From: Acinetobacter sp. ANC 4173
GTDB lineage: Bacteria > Pseudomonadota > Gammaproteobacteria > Pseudomonadales > Moraxellaceae
Direction of reading: 5' to 3'
Assembly (NCBI RefSeq): GCF_004331255.1
Contig: NZ_SJOF01000002.1
Coordinates: 186,001-250,000, forward strand
Length of the DNA stretch: 64,000 nt
Positions 29,737-37,874 of this stretch are shown here, one piece after another. Numbering within the stretch: the first letter of the stretch is position 1; every line of letters begins with the position of its first letter. The position numbers were made by a program, and so were the translations under genes. The notes below the pieces were generated by a model. It was not told where the DNA came from, made no database searches, and worked only from the letters and a program-made list of their open reading frames with translations.

Positions 29737-30336
29737 ATGAATTCAGAACGCCAACAAAATTTTCTTTTACGTAAAGAAAAAATCTTAGCAATGGCCGAAA
29801 AATTATTACTCGATAATAATCAGGACATTACTCTTGAAGAACTTGCTTCTGAGTTAGATATCGCCAAAGGTACAATTTACAAGCATTTCGACAGTAAAAA
29901 TCAACTTTATTTAGAACTTATTATTCTAAACGAAAAACGTTTACTCGATATTTCACACAAATTCAACACAGACATCAATTCGTATGTTTCAGAATACATG
30001 CTCTACAACATGTTAAATTCAAACCGTACAATTTTACTGCATGTGATTGAGGAACGTCTGACCAACAACGAACGTAAGCTGAATAACTTATTTGATGAAC
30101 TCTATAAAATCCGTGAAGCGCGTATTTTAAGTATTAAAGAAATCACTGATAAATATTTAAAAGAAAACAATAGTGCAATGTCTATTCGTGACTATCAGTC
30201 TTATGTTTGGACCGTCACCTATGGTGCATGCTTGTTGCTCAATTCAACCCATTACCAAAAAGCGATTGGCTCACGTGACCGTTTAATAAAATTATATATT
30301 AATCAAGTATTAATGACACCTGATAAAGTTATATAA
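29737..30336 (+). CDS. TetR/AcrR-family transcriptional regulator
   Basis: Repressor-type protein of 199 residues. The N-terminal helix-turn-helix (about 12-58) has ITLEELASELDIAKGTIYKHFDSKNQLY, the TetR signature. The C-terminal helical domain is not specific enough to name a ligand. It stands alone, with a terminator 10 bases after its stop and no divergent partner gene intact; the nearest minus-strand neighbour is the GhrA remnant. Its original target may therefore have been lost. GGA lies 9 bases before the ATG. Confidence 0.85.
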   Translation: MNSERQQNFLLRKEKILAMAEKLLLDNNQDITLEELASELDIAKGTIYKHFDSKNQLYLELIILNEKRLLDISHKFNTDINSYVSEYMLYNMLNSNRTILLHVIEERLTNNERKLNNLFDELYKIREARILSIKEITDKYLKENNSAMSIRDYQSYVWTVTYGACLLLNSTHYQKAIGSRDRLIKLYINQVLMTPDKVI

Positions 30337-30345
30337 ATAGAATTT

Positions 30346-30371
30346 AAAGGAGATCTGATGAGGTCTCCTTT
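30346..30371 (+). terminator. Terminator of the TetR gene
   Basis: AAAGGAGA and TCTCCTTT arms with a 10-base loop, followed by a T-rich tract (30370-30378). Confidence 0.8.
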
Positions 30372-30448
30372 TTATTTTTGCTATCCTTTTTCCAAACTCA
30401 GCTCAGCAAAAATATCCTAAAGTAATTGAAGCTTTCAGAATTATTAAT

Positions 30449-30751
30449 ATGACCGTCTTATTACAAATCGATTTTTCCAGTACTGGACCTTTTGCAGCAG
30501 AAATGACAAAAGCATTTGCCCCACTTGCAGAAAATATTAATTAGGAAACTGGTCTTATTTGGAAAATTTGGGCAGAAAATAAAGATGCTCAAGAAGCAGG
30601 TGCAATCTATCTATTTGATTGTAGAGAAAATGCTACCAATTATTTAACCATGCACTGCGCACGTTTAGAAAATTTCGGTATTACCCATATTCGCAGCAAA
30701 ATTTTTCAAGTGAATACAGATCTTTCAAAAATCAACCATGCACCACTTTAA
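30449..30751 (+). pseudogene. YdhR-family monooxygenase gene interrupted by one amber codon
   Basis: A 101-codon frame that reads as a full YdhR-like protein: MTVLLQIDFSSTGPFAAEM at the start, then a TAG at 30542-30544 (codon 32), then ETGLIWKIWAENKDAQEAG, IYLFDCRENA and SKIFQVN to TAA at 30749. Homologues have Gln at the interrupted position (N-Q-E), so a single CAG-to-TAG change explains the stop. Everything else, including both ends, is intact. YdhR proteins are small ferredoxin-fold enzymes or ligand-binding proteins resembling quinone monooxygenases. Either the gene is newly dead or the amber codon is read through. No clear ribosome binding site is seen. Confidence 0.82.
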
Positions 30752-30755
30752 AAGA

Positions 30756-30782
30756 ATAAGTCCTGAATCTCTCAGGACTTAT
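30756..30782. terminator. Hairpin between the YdhR pseudogene and the zinc-ribbon gene
   Basis: ATAAGTCCTGA and TCAGGACTTAT, 11-base arms with a 5-base loop. It overlaps the stop codon of the converging zinc-ribbon gene. Confidence 0.7.
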
Positions 30783-31014
30783 CATTACTTAAATGCAATG
30801 TTTCAAGTAAAGTTGGCTGCACAGGTGCTTCAGCCTGATTATGAAGATAAACTTGCACAACTTTAAACACAATCACAACGGCTAAACACGTCGCTATACA
30901 AAAAATCCAGAAACCAAATGGACTTCGAATGTTATGTGAGCCGCAATTCGGACACTCTTTAACATCCGAATCGACCACTAAATCACAGCAAGCACAATGG
31001 TATTGATACAGCAT
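30772..31014 (-). CDS. Small zinc-ribbon membrane protein
   Basis: An 80-residue protein. The N-terminal zinc ribbon uses Cys7/Cys10 (HCACC) and Cys21/Cys24 (ECPNCG). A single membrane helix lies at about 35-57, followed by a short C-terminal tail. The ribbon would face the cytoplasm if the helix is a simple anchor. GGAG lies 7 bases before the ATG, supporting a real gene. No function is known to me; similar short zinc-ribbon anchors occur widely in Acinetobacter. Confidence 0.7.
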   Translation of the reverse strand: MLYQYHCACCDLVVDSDVKECPNCGSHNIRSPFGFWIFCIATCLAVVIVFKVVQVYLHNQAEAPVQPTLLETLHLSNDKS

Positions 31015-31314
31015 AGGTATACTCCTATTTCACTGTAGTGGTTGTATTTATTTTCACATTCCCAACTACAGAGCAATGTAATCTTTCTTGATGTTATGTG
31101 AGTATTTGTAAATGCACAAGAGAAGTCACCAACAAAAGCCGACTGTAGCGTTCAAAATTAATGCGTACACCACTCATCTACTGTTTGGATTTTTTTTATG
31201 GAAATGATGACTTTAATGAATATGTAACGAGGTTTGAGTTTCATAAAATTCAACTCCTCCCATAATTCAAGTAATATAGCCGTCCAGATTCATTTTTTAG
31301 TGTGGATTTCAGCG
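31015..31314. other. Intergenic region with no supported gene
   Basis: About 300 bases between the zinc-ribbon gene and a weak small frame. Only very short frames are seen. It carries the promoter of the zinc-ribbon gene; nothing else stands out. Confidence 0.3.
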
Positions 31315-31506
31315 ATGATACAATTGATTAAAAAAGGCGGGTTACGGGAGCGCGCGAATCGTAGCCGAAAATTTAAAGGCTCTGAAAATACTGAAACCAC
31401 GCTCAAACCCAATAGTTATGCTGACACTACGAAAAATGCTGAAATCGTAAACTCAACTTCAGCACAGATTCAAGAAACCAACACTCAATCTAAAACATCT
31501 GAATAG
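31315..31506 (+). CDS. Hypothetical small polar protein (doubtful)
   Basis: An open frame of 63 residues from the ATG at 31315 (a longer frame begins at 31234). It starts with MIQLIKKGGLRERANRSRKF, then becomes rich in Thr, Ser, Asn and Gln. There is no hydrophobic segment, known domain or good ribosome binding site. Its end overlaps the 3' end of the opposite-strand LysE gene by 17 bases. It may be spurious. Confidence 0.3.
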   Translation: MIQLIKKGGLRERANRSRKFKGSENTETTLKPNSYADTTKNAEIVNSTSAQIQETNTQSKTSE

Positions 31507-32119
31507 CGTCGTACCAAAGCCAAATGGCAAACACTAGAAATAAAGCCCCCGAGAGAATATCAATAGCGTGTCCTGCTCGTTGATACAAGGCTTTAATTTT
31601 TGGTGTAGACATGATGAACATAAATAAACTAAACACCAAAAATGTTTGAAGTGGGATGATGAATGCCAATTGAGATTTTAAATTGGCATTTGCAGACGAA
31701 CCCAGTGCTAAGGAAAAGACGCTACTGAAATAAATTAAGGTCTTTGGATTAGACAAATTGGTCAATAATCCCAATAGAAAATATTTTTGCTGACCCGGCA
31801 GAGTTAAAGTCCCTTCTAGTTGAGGACTTTGTGCAGAAGTTAAACCCTCCTTTAACATCCCCCATCCCATGCGAGCTAGGAAAAATCCCCCTATCAGCAT
31901 CAAGATTTGCTGAATCCATGGAAATTGTTCAACCAATACCGTAAAGCCTAATAAGGTTAACACCACCCAAACAACAATCCCTGCCGATATGCCTAAAATA
32001 ATTTTTAAGGTATTTAAGCGTGTGGTAGAAGCAGAACTTTTTGCAATCAGCAAAACATCTGGTCCGGGGGTTAATTGTGCGACAAAATGTAAAGCACAGA
32101 TGGTCAGTAATAGAGACAT
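31490..32119 (-). CDS. LysE/RhtB-family amino-acid exporter
   Basis: Inner-membrane efflux protein of 209 residues with six hydrophobic segments. The start carries the family signature HFVAQLTPGPDVLLIAKSS, and GLLTNLSNPKTLIYFSSVFS lies near residue 125. Members export lysine, threonine, homoserine lactones or similar compounds; the substrate here is unknown. I prefer the ATG at 32119 to the TTG at 32146, because family members begin just before the first helix. It stands alone between unrelated genes. Confidence 0.85.
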   Translation of the reverse strand: MSLLLTICALHFVAQLTPGPDVLLIAKSSASTTRLNTLKIILGISAGIVVWVVLTLLGFTVLVEQFPWIQQILMLIGGFFLARMGWGMLKEGLTSAQSPQLEGTLTLPGQQKYFLLGLLTNLSNPKTLIYFSSVFSLALGSSANANLKSQLAFIIPLQTFLVFSLFMFIMSTPKIKALYQRAGHAIDILSGALFLVFAIWLWYDAIQMF

Positions 32120-32206
32120 ATTTTTATAAAGCGATTCATTTTCCAATTGATGAATTATAACGCTTGTTTAAATTTTTACTGCATTAATCACATATTGATT
32201 ATAAAA

Positions 32207-32236
32207 AAACCGAAGTATTTTGAGTGACTTCGGTTT
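32207..32236 (-). terminator. Terminator of fxsA
   Basis: AAACCGAAGT and ACTTCGGTTT, 10-base arms with a 10-base loop. Read leftward it is followed by a T-run. It lies 24 bases after the fxsA stop. Confidence 0.85.
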
Positions 32237-32259
32237 AGATTTAATGATAATCGGCTTGA

Positions 32260-32835
32260 TTATTTATTTACATCTTTCATTTCAATTTTCTTGGCATCTG
32301 GCGTTACTTCATGTGCCTCACCATCAATAATGCTTGAATCACGGTATTGACCACCTTGTTGATTTTGCATGTCTTGCATTTGACGCATTAAATCTGCAAA
32401 TGGGTTTTGCCCTTGCGCACCTGTTACTCCACCCATATCGCCCATCATGCCACCCATCATTTTATTCATCATGGCTTGTTGACGCTTCATCATGGTTTTC
32501 ATAAATACAGCTTGCAACGCTTTTTGAACAGCAGGAATTAACAATAAAACGGCAAATACATCACTGATCAAACCTGGAATCAGCAGTAGAAAACCAGCGA
32601 AAATTTTAGGTAAATTTCCAGTAAATGCAGGGTCTGAACTCACCTGACCTGATTGCATTTGTTGCATCTGCGGCATAATCCCCGCCGAATATTTACGGAT
32701 AATATTTAATCCAATAAAGAAGGCAGCCACAAACCAGAAAAACACGTACCACATACTACCAACGAGGTCGCCCACGCCAATCCAGACGAATACTTCTAGA
32801 ATTAAGCCCGCAAGTACAATCAGAAATAATTTCAT
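32260..32835 (-). CDS. fxsA: FxsA-family membrane protein with Met-rich tail
   Basis: Inner-membrane protein of 191 residues. The FxsA core (about 1-110) has two hydrophobic hairpins: EVFVWIGVGDLVGSMWYVF and later PKIFAGFLLLIPGLISDVFA. In E. coli, FxsA overproduction blocks exclusion of phage T7 by the F plasmid; its normal role is unknown. The C-terminal extension has 13 methionines between residues 112 and 156, with MMNKMMGGMMGDMGG, followed by a Gln-rich part and an acidic or basic end. Such Met clusters can bind Cu(I), but that is speculation here. It is monocistronic with its own terminator. Confidence 0.85.
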   Translation of the reverse strand: MKLFLIVLAGLILEVFVWIGVGDLVGSMWYVFFWFVAAFFIGLNIIRKYSAGIMPQMQQMQSGQVSSDPAFTGNLPKIFAGFLLLIPGLISDVFAVLLLIPAVQKALQAVFMKTMMKRQQAMMNKMMGGMMGDMGGVTGAQGQNPFADLMRQMQDMQNQQGGQYRDSSIIDGEAHEVTPDAKKIEMKDVNK

Positions 32836-33190
32836 GAAAATTAATCAAATCTCTAAAATAAAAAAATTGACCATATTCTAAAGCTGTCAAAGTGTTCAGC
32901 ATTTTTCTATGGTTAAGAATATCTATAAGGGCAGTTTTTTATTTTTAAAGCCCTTGGTCAAAAAATTGTACAAACTATTCAAATCTAGTGACAATCTTGG
33001 TGCTGTTCTTACAACTTTATTGTTTAAACGCGTTTTAGAATTTTACGCTTCTCAGTACGTACAGCTTGAATTGAAGAAATCATGAGAATTACTCATTTGT
33101 GTTATTTATATTTCAAATAGAAATTACTCTAGCATTCTAGGCATAAAAATATAAAATGTTATAACATTACATTAATCTTTTTTATGACTT
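32836..33190. other. Divergent intergenic region between fxsA and a TonB receptor gene
   Basis: This 355-base region has no supported gene. It contains the fxsA promoter on the left and, at 33078-33096, a possible Fur site for the receptor on the right. Confidence 0.4.
33078..33096. promoter_or_regulatory. Possible Fur box upstream of the TonB receptor
   Basis: AATCATGAGAATTACTCAT contains the dyad ATGAG-N5-CTCAT and agrees with the 19-base Fur consensus at 11 positions. It lies about 95 bases before the receptor ATG. The match is moderate. Confidence 0.45.
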
Positions 33191-35284
33191 ATGAAACAAT
33201 CTTTTCACCTCTTTTATTCTGGCCTCAGCTTGTCTCTCTTCGCGCCATTCTGTTGGGCTGAAAGTACACCAGAAGTACTTAAAACCATACAATTACAGGC
33301 CGAAACGTTAACAGAAAGTTCAAAGCAAACGACTGCCTTAACCAAGTTTTCACATGATATTCTCGACATCCCTTTTAGTCGCAGCCTATTCTCCAAAGAC
33401 CTTATCCAACAGCAAGATGTACAACGTATAGATGATGCTCTGGCTCAGGTCAGTGGTGTATATCATCAAACTAATTATGGAGGTGGCTTTTGGGACAACT
33501 ATTCTTTTCGTGGTTTTAGTACCGATCCTAATATTGGGGCTCAAATGATTAGAAATGGTCTGAGCGTCAATCGTGGACTTAGTGTCCCGCGAGATATGGT
33601 CAATATCGAATCACTCGACTTTTTAAAGGGTCCTACGGCTGCACTCTATGGTCGTGGTGAAACAGGTGGACTTTTGAATATCAACACCAAACAGCCTAAA
33701 TGGGAATCCCAAAGTGAAATTAATCTACGCGCCAATAGCCTAGAAAAATATCGTGCGAGCTTTGAGCATACAGGTCCTCTCAATAATGACATTGCCTATC
33801 GATTTGCGATTGCACATGAAGATAATCAAAGTTTCCGTGACCATGTATCCAGTGAACGTTGGTTTTTTTCACCTCAATTGACTTGGAAAATTTCTGATCA
33901 AACTCAATTCGATTTTGATAGCGAGTTTACGCAACAAAAGGGAACTTTCGACCGTGGAATCAGCAGTTATCAAAAACAATTTGTCATGCAACCTGAAACC
34001 TTTTCAGGCGAGCCCAATGATGGTCAGCATCTTCAAAAGGACAACTTTTACCAGCTTCGTCTCTCACATCAATATAATGACGCTTGGAAAATCAATAATG
34101 CCTTGAGCTTTAAAGATGCCCAATTAAGAGGTTTTTCTAGTGAGCCGCGTAAAATTCAAAGTGATGGTCAGACCCTAGAACGACAACGTCGTTATCGTGA
34201 CAATAAAAGTGATGACGCCCTTTTTCAAACGGAATTACTGGGCGTAATTCAACAAGATTGGGCCAGACACGAAGTTCTGGTCAGCGGTGAAATTGGCCAC
34301 TTGAATTATCGCCAACTTCAATTGCGACGTAATCATAGCACCAGCATCCCCAATACTATCGACATCTATAACCCCGTGTATGGACAATATCTTCCTGAAC
34401 TTCCGTTATTCATTAATACAGAAGAACAACAAAGCTATTTTGCCCTGAATCTTCAAGATCAAGTTTTTCTAAATGATCAATGGAGCATCCTACTTGGCGC
34501 ACGTTTTGACCATATCACGCAAGATTTTCAAAATAAACTGATTGATAGCTCAAGTAAAAGAGATGTACAACAAACCAGTCCACGATTAGGCGTAAATTAT
34601 CGGCTAAATGATGATTGGTCATGGTATGCAAATTATGGACATTCATTCGCACTGAACAGCGGTGTAGACCGTCATGACCAAGTTTTTGATCCAGAAAAAG
34701 GCATAAGTTACGAAGTGGGGAGCAAATACCAGATCAACCCTCAGAGCCTGCTTAGTCTCGCCTTATTTAAAATGAAGAAAGAAAATGTCTTAACCACCGA
34801 TCCCACAGATGCTAATTATCAAGTCGCGGCAGGTGAAGTTTCCAGCCAAGGCATTGAACTTGATTTAGAAATGCAACTGAATGATCAATTCTCAGCACGA
34901 GCCAACTACAGCTACACCGATGCAAAAGTTGAAAAAGACCAAATACTTGTCAAAGGTTCCAGATTAAGTAATGTGCCGAAACACAGTGGCTCAATCAATG
35001 GAAATTACGAATGGTCATTGGCAAATGCCAATAAAATGGGCATCGGTGCAACCGCGATTTATGTCGGAGATCGTAGTGGGCATAGCAGTGATAATGGATT
35101 TACCCTACCTGCATACACTTTAGTCAATTTACACGCCTATTATGCGCCATCAGAGCAACTCCATTATCAATTCAATATCAATAATTTATTGGATGAAACC
35201 TACTATGTTGCAAGTTATAGCGAGCTTTGGATTCAACCCGGCGATCCATTAAATGCATCGCTTGCATTGCAGTGGAAATTCTAA
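33191..35284 (+). CDS. TonB-dependent siderophore receptor, paralogue of the left-edge receptor
   Basis: Complete outer-membrane receptor of 697 residues. The signal peptide ends near CWA-ESTP (about residue 23). A TonB-box region follows, then a plug with TNYGGGFWDNYSFRGFSTDP and FLKGPTAALYGRGETGGLLNI, then a 22-strand-type barrel ending ALQWKF. The plug motif is nearly the same as in the receptor at 1-2113, and similarity continues through the barrel, so the two are paralogues 31 kb apart in opposite orientation. Ligand unknown. A possible Fur box lies upstream and a terminator 12 bases beyond the stop. Confidence 0.92.
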   Translation: MKQSFHLFYSGLSLSLFAPFCWAESTPEVLKTIQLQAETLTESSKQTTALTKFSHDILDIPFSRSLFSKDLIQQQDVQRIDDALAQVSGVYHQTNYGGGFWDNYSFRGFSTDPNIGAQMIRNGLSVNRGLSVPRDMVNIESLDFLKGPTAALYGRGETGGLLNINTKQPKWESQSEINLRANSLEKYRASFEHTGPLNNDIAYRFAIAHEDNQSFRDHVSSERWFFSPQLTWKISDQTQFDFDSEFTQQKGTFDRGISSYQKQFVMQPETFSGEPNDGQHLQKDNFYQLRLSHQYNDAWKINNALSFKDAQLRGFSSEPRKIQSDGQTLERQRRYRDNKSDDALFQTELLGVIQQDWARHEVLVSGEIGHLNYRQLQLRRNHSTSIPNTIDIYNPVYGQYLPELPLFINTEEQQSYFALNLQDQVFLNDQWSILLGARFDHITQDFQNKLIDSSSKRDVQQTSPRLGVNYRLNDDWSWYANYGHSFALNSGVDRHDQVFDPEKGISYEVGSKYQINPQSLLSLALFKMKKENVLTTDPTDANYQVAAGEVSSQGIELDLEMQLNDQFSARANYSYTDAKVEKDQILVKGSRLSNVPKHSGSINGNYEWSLANANKMGIGATAIYVGDRSGHSSDNGFTLPAYTLVNLHAYYAPSEQLHYQFNINNLLDETYYVASYSELWIQPGDPLNASLALQWKF

Positions 35285-35295
35285 ATCCTTCTTCG

Positions 35296-35323
35296 AACCC
35301 GTTAATTGTAAAATTTTCGGGTT
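35296..35323 (+). terminator. Terminator of the TonB receptor gene
   Basis: AACCCG and CGGGTT arms followed by a T-rich stretch. The 16-base loop contains a further AAAATTTT dyad. Confidence 0.55.
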
Positions 35324-35458
35324 TTACTTTTGGTGATCATGCTCTTTACGATTACTCAAAATCATCACCAACAAATACGCCTGTGAAAATTTAGCCAGAT
35401 CGCTCAACAACACCTTGATTAAAGCGAAATAACTGTTCTTCCAAGTCGATAAAATCAT
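35324..35458 (-). CDS. Possible 44-residue protein
   Basis: Short minus-strand frame starting [20 protein letters not shown], with an amphipathic or hydrophobic middle ([14 protein letters not shown]) and a charged tail RKEHDHQK. It lies in the gap before ruvC and ends at the receptor's terminator hairpin. The composition is protein-like, but the ribosome binding site is poor (GAAG only 3 bases away) and I recognise no family. Confidence 0.25.
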   Translation of the reverse strand: MILSTWKNSYFALIKVLLSDLAKFSQAYLLVMILSNRKEHDHQK

Positions 35459-35519
35459 ATACTTCACAGATCGATTGCAATCTCTGCATCATTTTTTCAG
35501 ATCTTACCAAGTTTTTATT

Positions 35520-36065
35520 ATGTCATTAATTATTGGGATTGACCCAGGTTCACGCCTTACAGGCTATGGAATTATAGAAAAAGACGGTCAAAAATTACGC
35601 TTTGTCGATGCGGGAACCATCCGTACCGAAAGCAAAGACATGCCAGAACGCCTAAAACGTATTTTTGCAGGTGTTGAACGGATTGTGAAATTTCACGGTC
35701 CGACTGAAGCAGCGGTTGAACAAGTATTTATGGCTCAAAATCCTGATTCCGCACTAAAATTAGGACAAGCTCGTGGTGCAGCGATTGCTGCGCTTGTAAA
35801 TCTGGATTTGCAAGTTGCTGAATATACCGCCCGCCAAATTAAACAGTCGGTGGTTGGCTATGGCGCTGCGGATAAAGAACAAGTTCAAATGATGGTGGTC
35901 AAACTCCTGAACTTAAGTGTGACTCCCCAAGCCGATGCTGCCGATGCACTGGCCGCTGCCATTTGTCATGCACATGCTTCAGGAACTATGAGTAAACTGG
36001 CTGTACTTAATGCTTTAGGGGGCATGGCTCGTGGACGGAGTCGTTCCAGTAGCCGACGTCGTTAA
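35520..36065 (+). CDS. ruvC: Crossover junction endodeoxyribonuclease RuvC
   Basis: Holliday-junction resolvase of 181 residues, acting with RuvAB in recombinational repair. The RNase-H fold begins [16 protein letters not shown], giving the first catalytic Asp (residue 7). Further acidic residues are in AAVEQVFM and near the end in [16 protein letters not shown]. The length matches other Acinetobacter RuvC. The frame is open upstream to 35475, but the extra 15 residues are unlike the family, so I use the ATG at 35520. Unlike in E. coli, ruvAB are not adjacent here. Confidence 0.95.
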   Translation: MSLIIGIDPGSRLTGYGIIEKDGQKLRFVDAGTIRTESKDMPERLKRIFAGVERIVKFHGPTEAAVEQVFMAQNPDSALKLGQARGAAIAALVNLDLQVAEYTARQIKQSVVGYGAADKEQVQMMVVKLLNLSVTPQADAADALAAAICHAHASGTMSKLAVLNALGGMARGRSRSSSRRR

Positions 36066-36082
36066 TAATTCAACAATTTCGT

Positions 36083-36361
36083 TTATTCACGAATAATCTG
36101 AAAGTCAGTCACGTCGAGATCTTGTGATACTTCACAACTTCTCACCTGCTGCACTTCGGCATGGGATGGTCCTAAATAAGCCAGTTCGATCACGCGAGAT
36201 AGACTTTCTGCATCAGTGATCACCAGAGCCTCTACTTCACCTGTTGCTAAATTTTTGACATAGCCTTTTAATGCTAAAGCTTGAGCCTGCTGATAAAACC
36301 ATCGACGATAGCCCACTCCCTGAACCTGTCCTGAAATGATGAGCCGAAATGCTTTTTGCAT
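36083..36361 (-). CDS. acyP: Acylphosphatase
   Basis: Small enzyme of 92 residues hydrolysing acyl phosphates. The family motif ISGQVQGVGYRRWFYQQA gives the phosphate loop and catalytic Arg. The second conserved part is GYVKNLATGEVEALV with the catalytic Asn. I prefer the ATG at 36361, which has GGAG 6 bases upstream, over the ATG at 36373, which lies inside the end of nnr. The start of the chosen frame lies 1 base after the nnr stop codon, so translation is coupled. Confidence 0.92.
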   Translation of the reverse strand: MQKAFRLIISGQVQGVGYRRWFYQQAQALALKGYVKNLATGEVEALVITDAESLSRVIELAYLGPSHAEVQQVRSCEVSQDLDVTDFQIIRE

Positions 36362-36362
36362 C

Positions 36363-37853
36363 TTAATCTCCATTCACAACAGAATAAATTGCTCGTCCCA
36401 TATCATGAGCTTGTAAACCACGTATCCCTGATTCAGCCAATATATCCCCAGCTTGTGCATGTAAACTGACAATTTGATGTAGGGCAATTTGATCATGAAA
36501 TTGCGCTTTTAAACTCGCCACCATACCTGCGAGTACATCACCCATGCCGCCAGTTCCCATGCCCGCATTGCCTTGAGTACAAATATACAATTTATCCTCC
36601 AAAATCAAACTACCTGAACCTTTGAGTACCCATTGCCCAGCAAAAGTCGCACGTAATCGATGAATCGCGGCAATACGGTCTTGTTCTATATCCGCTGCTG
36701 TACAACCCAACAAAGTTGCAGCCTCACCCGAATGTGGTGTTGCATAGATATGATCATTCAACTTTTGCTTTTCTTTAGCTAAAAACCAAAGTCCATCTGC
36801 ATCCAACACGACTTCTAAATGTGTACTTTGATTGAGTAGTTCGAACCATTGCTGAAAAATCTGCTCAGCCCAATCATCACGCCCCAACCCCATGCCAAAA
36901 CAAACCGCATCGACATGGCTTAATAACTGTTGAATTGCCTCAGAATTTAAAGCATTAATATCTCGCAGCATCATATTTGGAGCACGCGCCAAAATTGATG
37001 AGTGATGCTTGGCATGACAGACCACACTGACTTTTCCAGCCCCCGCATGAAAAGCAGCTTCTGCCGCCATGATGACTGCCCCACCCATATCAGCATGACC
37101 ACCCACCACCAGTACGTGACCATAACTACCTTTATGTCCAAAGGCTTGCCGTTGCGGTAAAGTAATCTTCTTTGGCGATAACTGCGCGATGGGGTGTAAT
37201 TCATCATCTTGAGGAATAAGACTGAGTAAATGTAATTTCCCCACAAATTCCTTACCTTGTCCTGTAAATAAGCCTGCTTTATAACCCAGCAAAGTAAAGG
37301 TTTGATCAGCTTGAATGCTACAGGGTAAAGCCTGACCTGTATTCGCCTGTAAGCCACTCGGAATATCGACCGCAATTTTCAATCCCGTTTGTGCATTGAA
37401 TAAGTGAATAATCCTTTGCCAATCTTGACCCAACTCACGGTTCAGTCCTATTCCAAATAAAGCATCAATATGACATTCATAACTCGATAAGTGTTGTTGC
37501 AACTCAGGCTGTGTTACAACCATTTCAATTGTAATAAAAGACACATTCTGCGACTGAGCAAATAAATATGCTCGATGTAAATCTGGTGATGGTCCACGTT
37601 CAGTGGTTAATGCAGTGACTTGAAAACCCACCTGTTTTAAGTAACCTGCAATAAAATAACCATCCCCCGCATTATTGCCTTGCCCACACCACACCGCTAT
37701 TTTTTTAATCTGCTTTTGTTCAAATTGTGGTAATAACTGTTGCACAATTGTCCAAGCGGCTTGCTGCATTAAACCTAATGATGAATTTTGCTGAGCAAAC
37801 CAACGTTGCTCCCATGCTTGAATTTCGCTGCTATGGTAAACTGAACGTTGCAT
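36363..37853 (-). CDS. nnr: Bifunctional NAD(P)H-hydrate epimerase/dehydratase
   Basis: Metabolite-repair enzyme of 496 residues that restores NAD(P)H damaged by hydration. The N-terminal epimerase domain (about 1-215) contains WCGQGNNAGDGYFIAGYL. The C-terminal ADP-dependent dehydratase domain (about 225-490) has VVGGHADMGGAVIMAAEAA, DADGLWFL and the ribokinase-like signature GTGGMGDVLAGMVAS. Both domains look intact. It is divergent from queG, only 21 bases between start codons. It is followed at once by the acylphosphatase gene. Confidence 0.95.
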   Translation of the reverse strand: MQRSVYHSSEIQAWEQRWFAQQNSSLGLMQQAAWTIVQQLLPQFEQKQIKKIAVWCGQGNNAGDGYFIAGYLKQVGFQVTALTTERGPSPDLHRAYLFAQSQNVSFITIEMVVTQPELQQHLSSYECHIDALFGIGLNRELGQDWQRIIHLFNAQTGLKIAVDIPSGLQANTGQALPCSIQADQTFTLLGYKAGLFTGQGKEFVGKLHLLSLIPQDDELHPIAQLSPKKITLPQRQAFGHKGSYGHVLVVGGHADMGGAVIMAAEAAFHAGAGKVSVVCHAKHHSSILARAPNMMLRDINALNSEAIQQLLSHVDAVCFGMGLGRDDWAEQIFQQWFELLNQSTHLEVVLDADGLWFLAKEKQKLNDHIYATPHSGEAATLLGCTAADIEQDRIAAIHRLRATFAGQWVLKGSGSLILEDKLYICTQGNAGMGTGGMGDVLAGMVASLKAQFHDQIALHQIVSLHAQAGDILAESGIRGLQAHDMGRAIYSVVNGD

Positions 37854-37874
37854 GATTTCCCCTATTATTGGTTT

